9,665 nt of DNA from Clostridiales bacterium. Its GTDB lineage: Bacteria > Bacillota > Clostridia > Lachnospirales > Anaerotignaceae. The DNA is taken from positions 1 through 9,665 of the forward strand of contig JAJQDF010000196.1 in NCBI GenBank assembly GCA_021202325.1, given 5' to 3'. Below, piece by piece: positions 1 to 7,124 of this stretch; the stretch's first letter is position 1; the number at the start of each line of letters is the position of its first letter. The translations under genes were made by a program, and so were the position numbers. The notes under the pieces were generated by a model. The model searched no databases, was not told where the DNA came from, and saw nothing but the letters and a program-made list of their open reading frames with translations.

Positions 1-30
1 ATACTAATTTTATAGAAGGAGAGAATCAAA

Positions 31-1254
31 ATGAAAGAAAAAATAGTACTTGCGTATTCAGGTGGACTTGACACATCCGTTATCATCCCTTGGCTTAAAG
101 AAAACTATGACGATGCCGAAGTAATCGCTGTTTGCGGTGACGTTGGCCAGGGCAAAGAGACAGACGGTCTTGAGGAGAAGGCTCTTAAAACAGGCGCAAG
201 CAAGCTTTACATAGAGGACCTTACAGAGGAATTCATCACAGATGCAATTTTCCCCTGCGTTAAGGCTAACGCCGTTTACGAGGGCAAATATCTTCTCGGA
301 ACATCAATGGCAAGACCTATTATCGCAAAGAGACTTGTTGAAATCGCCCGTAAGGAAGGCGCTACAGCTATCTGCCACGGCGCAACAGGAAAAGGAAACG
401 ACCAGGTTCGTTTTGAGCTTACAATAAAGGCTCTCGCTCCCGACCTGAAAATCATTGCTCCTTGGAGACTTGACACATGGAAGATGGAATCCCGTGAGGA
501 TGAGGTTAAATATCTCGAAGAGAGAGGAATCCCTGCTCCCGTTAAAAAAGGCGACAGCTACAGCCGTGACCGCAACATCTGGCATTTAAGCCATGAAGGT
601 CTTGAGCTTGAGGATCCCGCTAATGAGCCCAACTATGAGCACCTTCTCCAGCTTGGCGTTTCTCCCGAAAAGGCTCCCGACAAACCGGCTTATGTTACAC
701 TTGGCTTTGAAAAGGGTATCTGCACAGAGCTCAACGGACAAAAGATCGGCCCCGTTGAACTTCTTAAGGAGCTCAACAAGATTGGCGGAGAAAACGGCGT
801 AGGCATTGCCGATATATGCGAAAACCGTGTAGTTGGTATGAAATCAAGAGGCGTATACGAGACACCCGGCGGAGCTATCCTTATGTATGCTCACAGAGAG
901 CTTGAGTATCTCACACTTGACAAAAAGACACAGGCATTCAACGAGGTTGCTTCAAACAAATTCACAGAGCTTGTATACAGCGGCGAATGGTACACACCTC
1001 TCCGTGAGGCTCTTTCAGCATATTTTGACAGCGTAAACGAAACAACAACAGGAACAGTTAAGCTCAAACTCTACAAGGGCAACATCATTCCTGCAGGAAC
1101 AACATCACCCTATTCATTATACAATGAATCAATCGCAAGCTTCACAACAGGCGAGCTTTACAACCATAAAGACGCTGACGGCTTCATCAACCTCTTCGGC
1201 CTTCCTCTTAAGGTTCGTGCCATGATGATGCAGAACGTTGAAAAAAATAAGTAA
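31..1254 (+). CDS. argG: Argininosuccinate synthase (ArgG)
   Basis: ArgG joins citrulline and aspartate, using ATP (to AMP and PPi), to give argininosuccinate, the next-to-last step of arginine synthesis in the cytosol. The 407-residue length is usual for the family. Visible are the N-terminal ATP pyrophosphatase loop SGGLDTS (residues 10-16), the [12 protein letters not shown] segment that contacts nucleotide and citrulline/aspartate, [13 protein letters not shown], and [18 protein letters not shown] in the synthetase domain. The ATG at 31 follows a strong GAAGGAGAG ribosome binding site at about 15-23 and gives the expected [12 protein letters not shown] start. argH follows after 12 nt, so the two form an operon. 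Only 30 nt lie upstream, so the promoter and any arginine-repressor site are outside the window. No defects were seen. Confidence 0.98.
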   Translation: MKEKIVLAYSGGLDTSVIIPWLKENYDDAEVIAVCGDVGQGKETDGLEEKALKTGASKLYIEDLTEEFITDAIFPCVKANAVYEGKYLLGTSMARPIIAKRLVEIARKEGATAICHGATGKGNDQVRFELTIKALAPDLKIIAPWRLDTWKMESREDEVKYLEERGIPAPVKKGDSYSRDRNIWHLSHEGLELEDPANEPNYEHLLQLGVSPEKAPDKPAYVTLGFEKGICTELNGQKIGPVELLKELNKIGGENGVGIADICENRVVGMKSRGVYETPGGAILMYAHRELEYLTLDKKTQAFNEVASNKFTELVYSGEWYTPLREALSAYFDSVNETTTGTVKLKLYKGNIIPAGTTSPYSLYNESIASFTTGELYNHKDADGFINLFGLPLKVRAMMMQNVEKNK

Positions 1255-1266
1255 GGAGCAATCAGT

Positions 1267-2646
1267 ATGAAACTTTGGGGCGGACGCTTCACTAAATCCA
1301 CAGACAGCTTCACCGACCACTTCCATTCGTCCATATCCTTTGACCAGAGAATGTACAAGGAAGACATCACAGGAAGTATTGCCCATGCCGGAATGCTCGG
1401 CAGACAGGGCATTATATCTATGGAGGATGCGGAGCTTATACAAAAAACGCTTAAGGAAATCCTTGAGGATATAGAAAACGGCAAGGTCGTATTTGATGAA
1501 AAGGCCGAGGACATTCATATGAACGTCGAAACCATACTCATCGAGCGTATCGGCGATGTGGGCAAAAGACTGCACACCGGCAGGAGCCGCAACGACCAGG
1601 TTGCCCTTGACATAAGGATGTACAGCAAAACTCAGATAAAGGATATAAACGCTCTGCTCTTGGAGCTTATAGAAACTCTGAACAAAATTGCCGAGGAAAA
1701 CACAAGGACAATCATGCCGGGATATACCCATCTGCAGAGGGCGCAGCCTATAACCCTTGCCCATCATATGCTGGCATACTGCGAAATGTTCAAGAGGGAT
1801 ATTGCCAGACTCGATGACGCCTACGGACGCACAAACGTAATGCCCTTGGGTTCGGGAGCATTGGCTTCCACAACATACCCCCTGGACAGACAGTCTGTAT
1901 GCGAGGAGCTGGGCTTTGACAGCATAACTCTGGACAGCCTTGACGGAGTTTCCGACAGAGATTTCTGCGTAGAGATACTGTCTGCTCTGTCAATCATAAT
2001 GATGCATTTGAGCCGCTTCTGCGAGGAAATAGTACTTTGGAGCAGCCACGAATTCAAGTTTGTTGAGCTTGACGATGCATACTCCACAGGCTCGAGCATT
2101 ATGCCCCAGAAAAAGAACCCCGATATGGCTGAGCTTATCAGGGGCAAGACCGGCCGAGTTTACGGTCATCTTATGGGAACACTAACAATGCTCAAGGGAC
2201 TGCCCCTTGCCTACAACAAGGATATGCAGGAGGACAAGGAAGCTTTATTCGATGCCGTTGACACAGTAAAGATGTGCCTCCCCGTATTCACAAACATGAT
2301 TAAGACGGCTGTTTTCAACACCGCCAACATGTACAATGCGGCCAAGGGCGGATTCACCAACGCCACCGATGCGGCCGACTGGCTGGTTAAGCAGGGAATG
2401 CCCTTCCGAGATGCCCATGCCGTTATAGGACAGCTGGTGCTCTACTGCATAAACAACAACACTTCCATCGAGGATTTATCCCTCGATGAGCTGAGAGCAA
2501 TCTCACCGGTGTTTGACGAGAGCGTTTACGAAGCCATTTCCGTTGAAAAATGCGTTGAGGCAAGAAATGTCCCCGGAGGTCCTTCACCGGAATACATCAA
2601 AGCTCTGATTGAAACGAATAAAAAATACCTGGCCGAGAAAAAATAA
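1267..2646 (+). CDS. argH: Argininosuccinate lyase (ArgH)
   Basis: ArgH splits argininosuccinate into arginine and fumarate, the final step of arginine synthesis. It belongs to the fumarase/aspartase superfamily of homotetrameric lyases. The 459-residue length is normal. Family landmarks in order: the WGGRF N-terminus (residues 4-8), TGRSRNDQ (104-111), GYTHLQRAQP (152-161, with the conserved His155), and the superfamily signature GSSIMPQKKNP (275-285), whose mobile loop carries the catalytic serine (Ser276/277). The ribosome binding site AAGGAG overlaps the argG stop region, and the gap of 12 nt indicates cotranscription and probable translational coupling with argG. A strong terminator follows at 2684-2717. 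This gene uses more CTG, GAG and AGG-type codons than argG, a mild difference I would not over-read. Confidence 0.98.
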   Translation: MKLWGGRFTKSTDSFTDHFHSSISFDQRMYKEDITGSIAHAGMLGRQGIISMEDAELIQKTLKEILEDIENGKVVFDEKAEDIHMNVETILIERIGDVGKRLHTGRSRNDQVALDIRMYSKTQIKDINALLLELIETLNKIAEENTRTIMPGYTHLQRAQPITLAHHMLAYCEMFKRDIARLDDAYGRTNVMPLGSGALASTTYPLDRQSVCEELGFDSITLDSLDGVSDRDFCVEILSALSIIMMHLSRFCEEIVLWSSHEFKFVELDDAYSTGSSIMPQKKNPDMAELIRGKTGRVYGHLMGTLTMLKGLPLAYNKDMQEDKEALFDAVDTVKMCLPVFTNMIKTAVFNTANMYNAAKGGFTNATDAADWLVKQGMPFRDAHAVIGQLVLYCINNNTSIEDLSLDELRAISPVFDESVYEAISVEKCVEARNVPGGPSPEYIKALIETNKKYLAEKK

Positions 2647-2683
2647 CCACACCGGCGCAGGTGGTCATATAAGCATTAAACGC

Positions 2684-2717
2684 GGGAAGTCATAGCACAA
2701 TGGCTTCCCAATTTTTA
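2684..2717 (+). terminator. Rho-independent terminator of argGH
   Basis: A 10-bp stem (GGGAAGTCAT at 2684-2693 with ATGGCTTCCC at 2700-2709, one G-U pair) with loop AGCACA is followed by AATTTTTA. It lies 37 nt after the argH stop and separates the arginine operon from the next promoter. Confidence 0.92.
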
Positions 2718-2759
2718 TACACTAAGTGCATAAGCTGTCTCAATTTTTAAGCAAAGCCA

Positions 2760-2788
2760 TTGCCAAATATAAACTTTTTTGTTATAAT
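2760..2788 (+). promoter_or_regulatory. Sigma-A promoter for the SDR gene
   Basis: TTGCCA (2760-2765), a 17-nt spacer, then a perfect TATAAT (2783-2788). Transcription would start near 2795, leaving an untranslated leader of about 42 nt before the TTG start at 2837. The site lies downstream of the argGH terminator, so the reductase gene is probably its own unit. Confidence 0.8.
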
Positions 2789-2836
2789 AACGTCCTTCGG
2801 CTATATACTAAAAACAAATGAAAGGCAGAGATCAAA

Positions 2837-3589
2837 TTGGAAAAACAATTGGAAGGAAAAATTGCTGTAATTACCGGCGGAACAAGAGGAATAGGCTTCG
2901 CCGCAGTCAAAGCTTTTCTGGAAGAAGGTGCATCGGTCATATTATGCGGCTCCCGTCCCGAAACAGTGGAAAAGGCACTCTCAGAATTAAAGGAAAAGAA
3001 CCCCAATGCACAGGTTGACGACATTTGTCCCAAGCTGGAAAGCTACGATTCTGTAAAATCGGCCTTCGATGAAGTCATTGCAAAATACGGCCATATCGAC
3101 ATACTTGTAAACAATGCCGGTATGTCAGACAGCACGCCGTTTACAGAATACACAGAGGAAACCTTCGACAAGGTTGCTAACCTCAATATTAAGGGCGTAT
3201 ACAATTGCACCCGTGCCGTGACAGACACTATGGTTAATGCCGGCAGCGGCGTTATACTCAACATATCGTCAATAGTCAGCATATGCGGTCAGGCATCAGG
3301 CGTGGCATACCCCACATCTAAGTTTGCCGTAAACGGCTTCACCCTCTCCCTTGCCGGAGAGCTTGGCCCCAAGGGAATAAGAGTAAACGCTGTCGCCCCC
3401 GGCATAATAGACACCGACATGATGAGAGCCATACCCAAAGAGGTAATAGATCCCCTTATTGCAAGAATACCTCTCCAGAGGCTTGGACAGCCCGAGGATA
3501 TTGCCAACGCCCTCGTTTTTCTTGCGTCGGATAAGGCTTCATATATCACCGGCGTTGTGCTCAGCGTAGACGGCATGGCCAAAGTTTAA
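2837..3589 (+). CDS. Short-chain dehydrogenase/reductase, FabG-like
   Basis: A classical SDR-family NAD(P)-dependent oxidoreductase of 250 residues, the usual size. Rossmann motif TGGTRGIG (13-20), NNAG (92-95), Asn117, the catalytic serine in NISS (142-145) and YPTSK (Tyr158, Lys162) complete the Asn-Ser-Tyr-Lys tetrad. PGIIDTDMM (189-196) is the substrate-loop region. Ser39-Arg40 after the second strand suggests a preference for NADP(H), by inference. The best BLAST-type label would be 3-oxoacyl-ACP reductase, but no other fatty-acid genes are nearby and the tail reads VDGMAKV rather than the common VDGGM, so the substrate is open. The start is TTG at 2837: an in-frame TGA at 2819 closes the frame upstream, and only a weak AAGG (about 2822-2825) serves as ribosome binding site. 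TTG at 2849 is the alternative. Confidence 0.9.
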   Translation: MEKQLEGKIAVITGGTRGIGFAAVKAFLEEGASVILCGSRPETVEKALSELKEKNPNAQVDDICPKLESYDSVKSAFDEVIAKYGHIDILVNNAGMSDSTPFTEYTEETFDKVANLNIKGVYNCTRAVTDTMVNAGSGVILNISSIVSICGQASGVAYPTSKFAVNGFTLSLAGELGPKGIRVNAVAPGIIDTDMMRAIPKEVIDPLIARIPLQRLGQPEDIANALVFLASDKASYITGVVLSVDGMAKV

Positions 3590-3621
3590 TATCGTATAAG
3601 TATAAAAATTCAGTATATAAT

Positions 3622-3655
3622 AAAAGCTCCTGCCGCATTTGGCAAGAGCTTTTTT
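3622..3655. terminator. Bidirectional terminator between convergent genes
   Basis: AAAAGCTC-c-TGCC (3622-3634), loop GCATTT, GGCA-a-GAGCTTTT (3641-3653): a 12-bp stem with one mismatch. It is followed by a T-run on the + strand and by TTTTATTAT on the - strand, so it can end both the SDR transcript and the etfBA transcript. Confidence 0.9.
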
Positions 3656-3681
3656 AAATTCTATCTTCTTTGCATATTCAA

Positions 3682-4656
3682 TTAAGCTTTGAATTTCTTA
3701 ACTTCCTCTGTAAGTACGGGAACAACCTCAAGAAGGTTTCCAACTATACCAACATTGGCGATATCAAATATAGCTGCATCCTCATCCTTATTGATGGCTA
3801 CGATATAGTCTGCGCCTGTAATACCGGCAACGTGCTGTGTAGCACCTGAAATACCGCAAGCGATATAAAGCTTGGGAGCAACGCTCTTTCCTGACTGTCC
3901 AATCTGATATGCTCTTGAAATCCAGCCGGCCTCGATGGGTGCTCTTGTTGCACCGATAACTCCGCCGAGAGCATCTGCAAGCTCTTTAAGGATAGCGAAG
4001 TTTTCAGCATTGCCGACTCCGCGTCCGCCTGCAACGATGATGTCAGCCTCTTCAAGGTTAACGTCCTCTGAGATTTCCTTTACGATATCGGCTACCTTTG
4101 TCTTGATGGCATCAGCAGGGCACTCGATTGCTTCGTTGATTATCTCGCCGGCTTTTGACTCGTCGGGCTCAGCCTTTTTGAATGCACCTGAACGAAGAAG
4201 AGCAAACTCTATTTCGCTTTCGCAGACATCGTCATTGAGAACAGCTCCGGCATAAACGGGACTTGTGTAAACAATTTTATCATCAGCTACAGCAATTGAA
4301 GCTACGTTTGTAACAACGCCTGAACCGAATTTAGCAGCTGTCTTGGGAGCAAGATCCTTACCGTCAGCTGTTGCGCCTACAAAAACAGCCTTAGGAGCGT
4401 ATTTCTTTACAAGCTCAGTGAGAGCGTTTGCGTAAACATCTGTGTTATATACTTCATATTAAGCGCCTTCTACAGCAACGGCCTTGTCAGTACCAAAGGC
4501 GATAGCCTGTTTAGCGGCTCCCTGTACATCCTTACCGATAACAGCGGCGATAACCTCTCCGCCTTCAGCAGCTGTCTTAGCGGCTGAAAGGATTTCAAGA
4601 CCTACGTTTTTAGCCTTTCCTTCTGCGGCCTCAACATATACTAATATATTCTTCAT
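3682..4656 (-). pseudogene. etfA: Electron transfer flavoprotein alpha subunit, interrupted by an in-frame stop
   Basis: EtfA carries the FAD that passes electrons between EtfB and partner dehydrogenases. The reading frame runs from ATG at 4656 (ribosome binding site GGAGGAGG) to TAA at 3682, 324 codons, normal for the family, but codon 66 is TAA (4459-4461). Residues 1-65 are a normal EtfA N-terminus (MKNILVYVEAAEGK). The 258 codons after the stop, which I translated by hand, are typical EtfA without frameshift: GGRGVG before the FAD domain, then GWISRAYQIGQSGK, LYIACGISGATQH, IVAINKD and NVGIVGN. That FAD-binding half would be lost in a 65-residue product. No in-frame ATG, GTG or TTG follows the stop, so internal restart is unlikely. 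One base change (GAA, CAA or AAA to TAA) explains it: a real mutation or a sequencing error. etfB lies 21 nt upstream. Confidence 0.9.
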
Positions 4657-4677
4657 CTTAAAAGTTCCTCCTCCCGA

Positions 4678-5448
4678 TTATAATACTTTAGCGTCAACAA
4701 GCATTGAGAATGCCTTAAGAGCTGATTCTTCGTTGGTTTCCTCTTTGATTTTAACGCCTGCAGTCTTTTTGGCAGGAGCATAAACCTTAATAGTCTTAAC
4801 CGAAGGAGCAGCGCTTGCGCCGGCGGCAACAACGGGAATTTTTTTCTTTCTTGCAGCCATTTTACTCTTCATTGTAGGGTATCTGGGCTCATAATCGGGC
4901 TTGATAATACCAAGAACACAGGGAACGCCGATCTCAACCATGTTGTAGCCTTCCTCTGTCTCTTTCTTTACAGCGAGTCCGTCATCCTTGGGATCGAATC
5001 CGATAACGTCAACAACCTCGCCGTATCCGAGCTTTTCTGAAACAAGCTGGCTTACAACTCCGCAGGCATAGTCTGTGGACTCTTTGCCGCAGCATACTAT
5101 GTCGAACTGTTTGCCTCTTGTCTCTTCAAGCTTTTTAACTGCGGCAGCAATAACCTCAGCTGTAGCAAGGGCATCAGCGCCTTCGATAACGTCGCTGATA
5201 ATATAGGCCTCATCGGCACCAACAGCAAGGCAGTTCTTCATTGTGTCCTTAACGTTGTCTCCGCCGATGGACATAACTGTAACAGTTCCGCCGTTGGCCT
5301 CTTTGTATCTGGCAGCCATCTCAAGGGCATAGCCATCAAAGGGATTGATAACAGGCGCAATTTTCTCGATGTCAGGCATACCCGAAGCGTTTAATTTAAC
5401 TTCCACTTCCGAATCGGGAACCTGTTTTACGCAAACTAAAATTTCCAT
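4678..5448 (-). CDS. etfB: Electron transfer flavoprotein beta subunit (EtfB)
   Basis: EtfB pairs with EtfA to form the soluble flavoprotein that moves electrons between dehydrogenases; in anaerobes some forms bifurcate electrons using NAD and a second FAD. The 256-residue length is usual. Seen are MEILVCVKQVPD at the start, INPFDGYALEMA (34-45), and the family signature region from about 165 to 204 with VEIGVPCVLGI and EPRYPTMKSKMAARKKKIP. The nucleotide-loop segment is GKESTDYACGVV (121-132), where well-studied EtfBs have a DGDTAQVGP-like stretch, so its cofactor and electron route cannot be assumed. The start ATG at 5448 has AAGGAGG at 5458-5464. A promoter (5508-5536) and a hairpin with U7 lie in front, so expression may be partly independent of the acyl-CoA dehydrogenase gene upstream. 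Confidence 0.96.
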   Translation of the reverse strand: MEILVCVKQVPDSEVEVKLNASGMPDIEKIAPVINPFDGYALEMAARYKEANGGTVTVMSIGGDNVKDTMKNCLAVGADEAYIISDVIEGADALATAEVIAAAVKKLEETRGKQFDIVCCGKESTDYACGVVSQLVSEKLGYGEVVDVIGFDPKDDGLAVKKETEEGYNMVEIGVPCVLGIIKPDYEPRYPTMKSKMAARKKKIPVVAAGASAAPSVKTIKVYAPAKKTAGVKIKEETNEESALKAFSMLVDAKVL

Positions 5449-5466
5449 TTAGAAATTCCTCCTTAG

Positions 5467-5496
5467 AAAAAAATTATATATCCCCAGCGGGGACAT
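5467..5496 (-). terminator. Terminator-like hairpin with U7 in the etfB leader
   Basis: On the - strand ATGTCCCC, loop GCT, GGGGATAT (8 bp, one G-U), then ATAA and seven T (5473-5467). The T-run touches the etfB ribosome binding site at 5458-5464. It may stop read-through from upstream or act as an attenuator; no clear competing anti-terminator was worked out. Confidence 0.5.
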
Positions 5497-5888
5497 CCTT
5501 TAAGGAGACTTTATCAAAGTTTCCTCCATTTGTCAACACAAGCGGCAAAGCCGCTTAAGCAAAAATCCTTGAGGGATTTTTGCTTGTTTTTGGAAGTAAC
5601 TGCAAAAGTTCCTGTAGAAACTTTTATAGTTACATCGGTTATATTCATGGTTTTGACGGTGTCGGAAATGAATTCCTCCACCATTCGCTGTCTTTGTCGG
5701 CAAAACTAAGCTTTGCACAAAATTTAAATTAATCGTTTTCAGGTAACTATTTTGTATAGCAGACACCGCCTGAGGAATTCACTTCCGAAGGTGTCAAGCG
5801 ACTAAAATTAGCCTAATGCAAACGGAAAAGTTTCTCCCGGAACTTTTCCGTTTGCCTCCGCCCAAGATGAAATCGCAGATTTCATCTT
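5478..5888. repeat. Array of inverted repeats in the acd-etfB gap
   Basis: The 446 nt between the acyl-CoA dehydrogenase gene and etfB hold no credible gene but about eight consecutive inverted repeats. On + coordinates: 5478-5496 (8 bp), 5504-5527 (9 bp with a bulge), 5540-5556 (AAGCGGC/GCCGCTT), 5557-5585 (AAGCAAAAATCC/GGATTTTTGCTT, 12 bp), 5596-5633 (GTAACT..AAAAGTT / AACTTTT..AGTTAC), 5655-5678 with 5772-5795 (19 of 24 paired, about 93-nt loop), 5818-5855 (perfect 15 bp), 5864-5888 (perfect 11 bp). The segments 5604-5625 and 5826-5847 agree at 17 of 22 positions, which suggests repeated units. This could be remains of small mobile repeats (MITE-like), or stems that set the ratio of acd to etf mRNA. 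Confidence 0.8.
5508..5536 (-). promoter_or_regulatory. Promoter candidate for etfBA
   Basis: On the - strand a perfect -35 TTGACA (5536-5531), a 17-nt spacer and TAAAGT (5513-5508, four of six to TATAAT). The -10 lies inside a dyad (GGAG/CTCC and ACTTT-ATC-AAAGT on the + strand, 5504-5527) that could be an operator. The start would be near 5501, giving a leader of about 52 nt. Confidence 0.55.
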
Positions 5889-5894
5889 ATATTT

Positions 5895-7034
5895 TTAGAA
5901 TTTTCCAAGCAGATGATTAGCAATAACAACTCTCTGTATCTCGTTTGTTCCTTCAAATATCTGGAATATCTTGGCGTCTCTTAAGAGCTTTTCAACGGGG
6001 TATTCTCTTGAATATCCATATCCGCCGAATAACTGTATTCCTTCAGTAGCACACTCTACTGCGATATCGCCGGCATAGCATTTAGCCATAGCCGCCTCTT
6101 TGCCGTAGGGCATTCCAAGCTCATAAAGTCTGTGTGCATGTGCTACAAGCTGACGTGCACATTCAATCTTAATTGCCATATCGGCCATCTTGAACTGGAG
6201 AGCCTGATTCTTAGCTACAGGTCTGCCGAACTGCTGTCTTGTCTTTGTATAAGCAATGCCTTCGTCAAGTGCTCTCTGAGCAATACCAACGCCAAGGCCG
6301 CCTACAAACATTCTGGCAAGGTCAAGAGTCTTCATTGCTGTGGCAAAGCCTGTTCCCTCAGCGCCGAGGATCTGGTCTGCAGGGATTCTGCAGTCCTCAA
6401 GAACTATGTCAGATGTTATAGATGTTCTGATACCCATCTTATTTTCATGGTTTGTTGTGCTGAGTCCGGGTGTGCCTTTGTAAATAACAAATGCACTCAT
6501 TCCCTTAACGCCCTTTGTCTTGTCTGTAAGAGCTGTAACGATGTAGAAATCAGCAACAGGTGCGTTTGTAATAAAGCATTTTCTTCCGTTAAGAACATAT
6601 TCGTCTCCGTCTCTTACGGCTGTTGTCTTTCCTGCGCCGGGGTCTGAACCCGCATTGGGCTCTGTAAGTCCGAATGCACCCAAGCTGCCTTCCATAACCA
6701 TATCGCAGCATTTCTGTTTCTGTTCTTCGCTGCCTGCGATAAGTACAGGCTTAAGAGCAAGGTTGCTTGCGGCGATTGTGCAGGCAAAGCCGGCATCGGC
6801 CCATGCCATTTCCTCATACATGGCAAGAATTGTTTCTCCGGGTATTCCAAGTCCGCCGTATTCTTCGGGAACCTCAAGCATCTGGTAGCCAAGTTCAATT
6901 GCCTTATCGTAAATTTCCTTGGGCCATTCGCCTGAAACATCATATTCCTTGCACTGTTCCTTAACTTCTTTTTCACAGAAATTCTTTACGTCTGCAACCA
7001 AAGCACGTCCGTCGTCATCTAAAATATAAGCCAT
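5895..7034 (-). CDS. Acyl-CoA dehydrogenase (Etf-linked)
   Basis: An FAD-dependent dehydrogenase or reductase acting at the alpha-beta bond of acyl-CoA with Etf as electron partner. At 379 residues it fits the short/medium-chain type. The N-terminal helical domain is followed by FGLTEPNAGSDPG (121-133, flavin/substrate contact), KTRQQFGRPV (264-273) and GGYGYSREYPVEKLLRDAKI near the end. The catalytic base is Glu361 in FEGTNEIQR. Start ATG at 7034 with GGGGAGG in front. It lies between the FAD-linked 2-hydroxyacid dehydrogenase gene and etfBA on the same strand, so partners are at hand. In anaerobes such enzymes can run as enoyl-CoA reductases (butyryl-CoA dehydrogenase, acryloyl-CoA reductase, caffeyl-CoA reductase); which acyl group is used cannot be read from the sequence. 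No terminator of clear - strand form separates it from etfB. Confidence 0.95.
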   Translation of the reverse strand: MAYILDDDGRALVADVKNFCEKEVKEQCKEYDVSGEWPKEIYDKAIELGYQMLEVPEEYGGLGIPGETILAMYEEMAWADAGFACTIAASNLALKPVLIAGSEEQKQKCCDMVMEGSLGAFGLTEPNAGSDPGAGKTTAVRDGDEYVLNGRKCFITNAPVADFYIVTALTDKTKGVKGMSAFVIYKGTPGLSTTNHENKMGIRTSITSDIVLEDCRIPADQILGAEGTGFATAMKTLDLARMFVGGLGVGIAQRALDEGIAYTKTRQQFGRPVAKNQALQFKMADMAIKIECARQLVAHAHRLYELGMPYGKEAAMAKCYAGDIAVECATEGIQLFGGYGYSREYPVEKLLRDAKIFQIFEGTNEIQRVVIANHLLGKF

Positions 7035-7087
7035 TTTATTTCCTCCCCATTATACATTTTTGTTAGTCTTAGTTGTCCTTGATTTTG

Positions 7088-7117
7088 TTCTTTATAATTC
7101 TTTATAGTTCTTTATAT
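7088..7117. repeat. Three tandem 10-bp repeats
   Basis: TTCTTTATAA, TTCTTTATAG and TTCTTTATAT follow one another without a gap; only the tenth base varies. On the transcribed - strand each unit reads NTATAAAGAA. They lie in the 90-nt gap after the stop codon of the FAD-linked dehydrogenase gene and before the acyl-CoA dehydrogenase ribosome binding site. Confidence 0.85.
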
Positions 7118-7124
7118 TTTTGGA

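Noticed and set aside
1129..1767. 212-codon open frame on the - strand
   Set aside because: It is antisense to argG and argH, whose protein sequences are clearly conserved; no independent features.
4459..4461. Programmed recoding or stop-codon readthrough at the etfA TAA
   Set aside because: TAA is a normal stop for argG, argH, the SDR gene, etfB and others here, and I see no recoding signal; mutation or sequencing error is simpler.
5533..5766. 77-codon open frame on the - strand in the acd-etfB gap
   Set aside because: It runs through the inverted repeats, has no recognisable domain and no good ribosome binding site; its composition follows the palindromes.
5478..5888. CRISPR array or tRNA cluster in the repeat-rich gap
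   Set aside because: There are no evenly spaced direct repeats with unique spacers and no cloverleaf or CCA end; the repeats are inverted and differ from each other.
6132..6647. 171-codon cysteine-rich open frame on the + strand
   Set aside because: It is the antisense shadow of the acyl-CoA dehydrogenase gene; the cysteines come from the complement of GC-rich codons.
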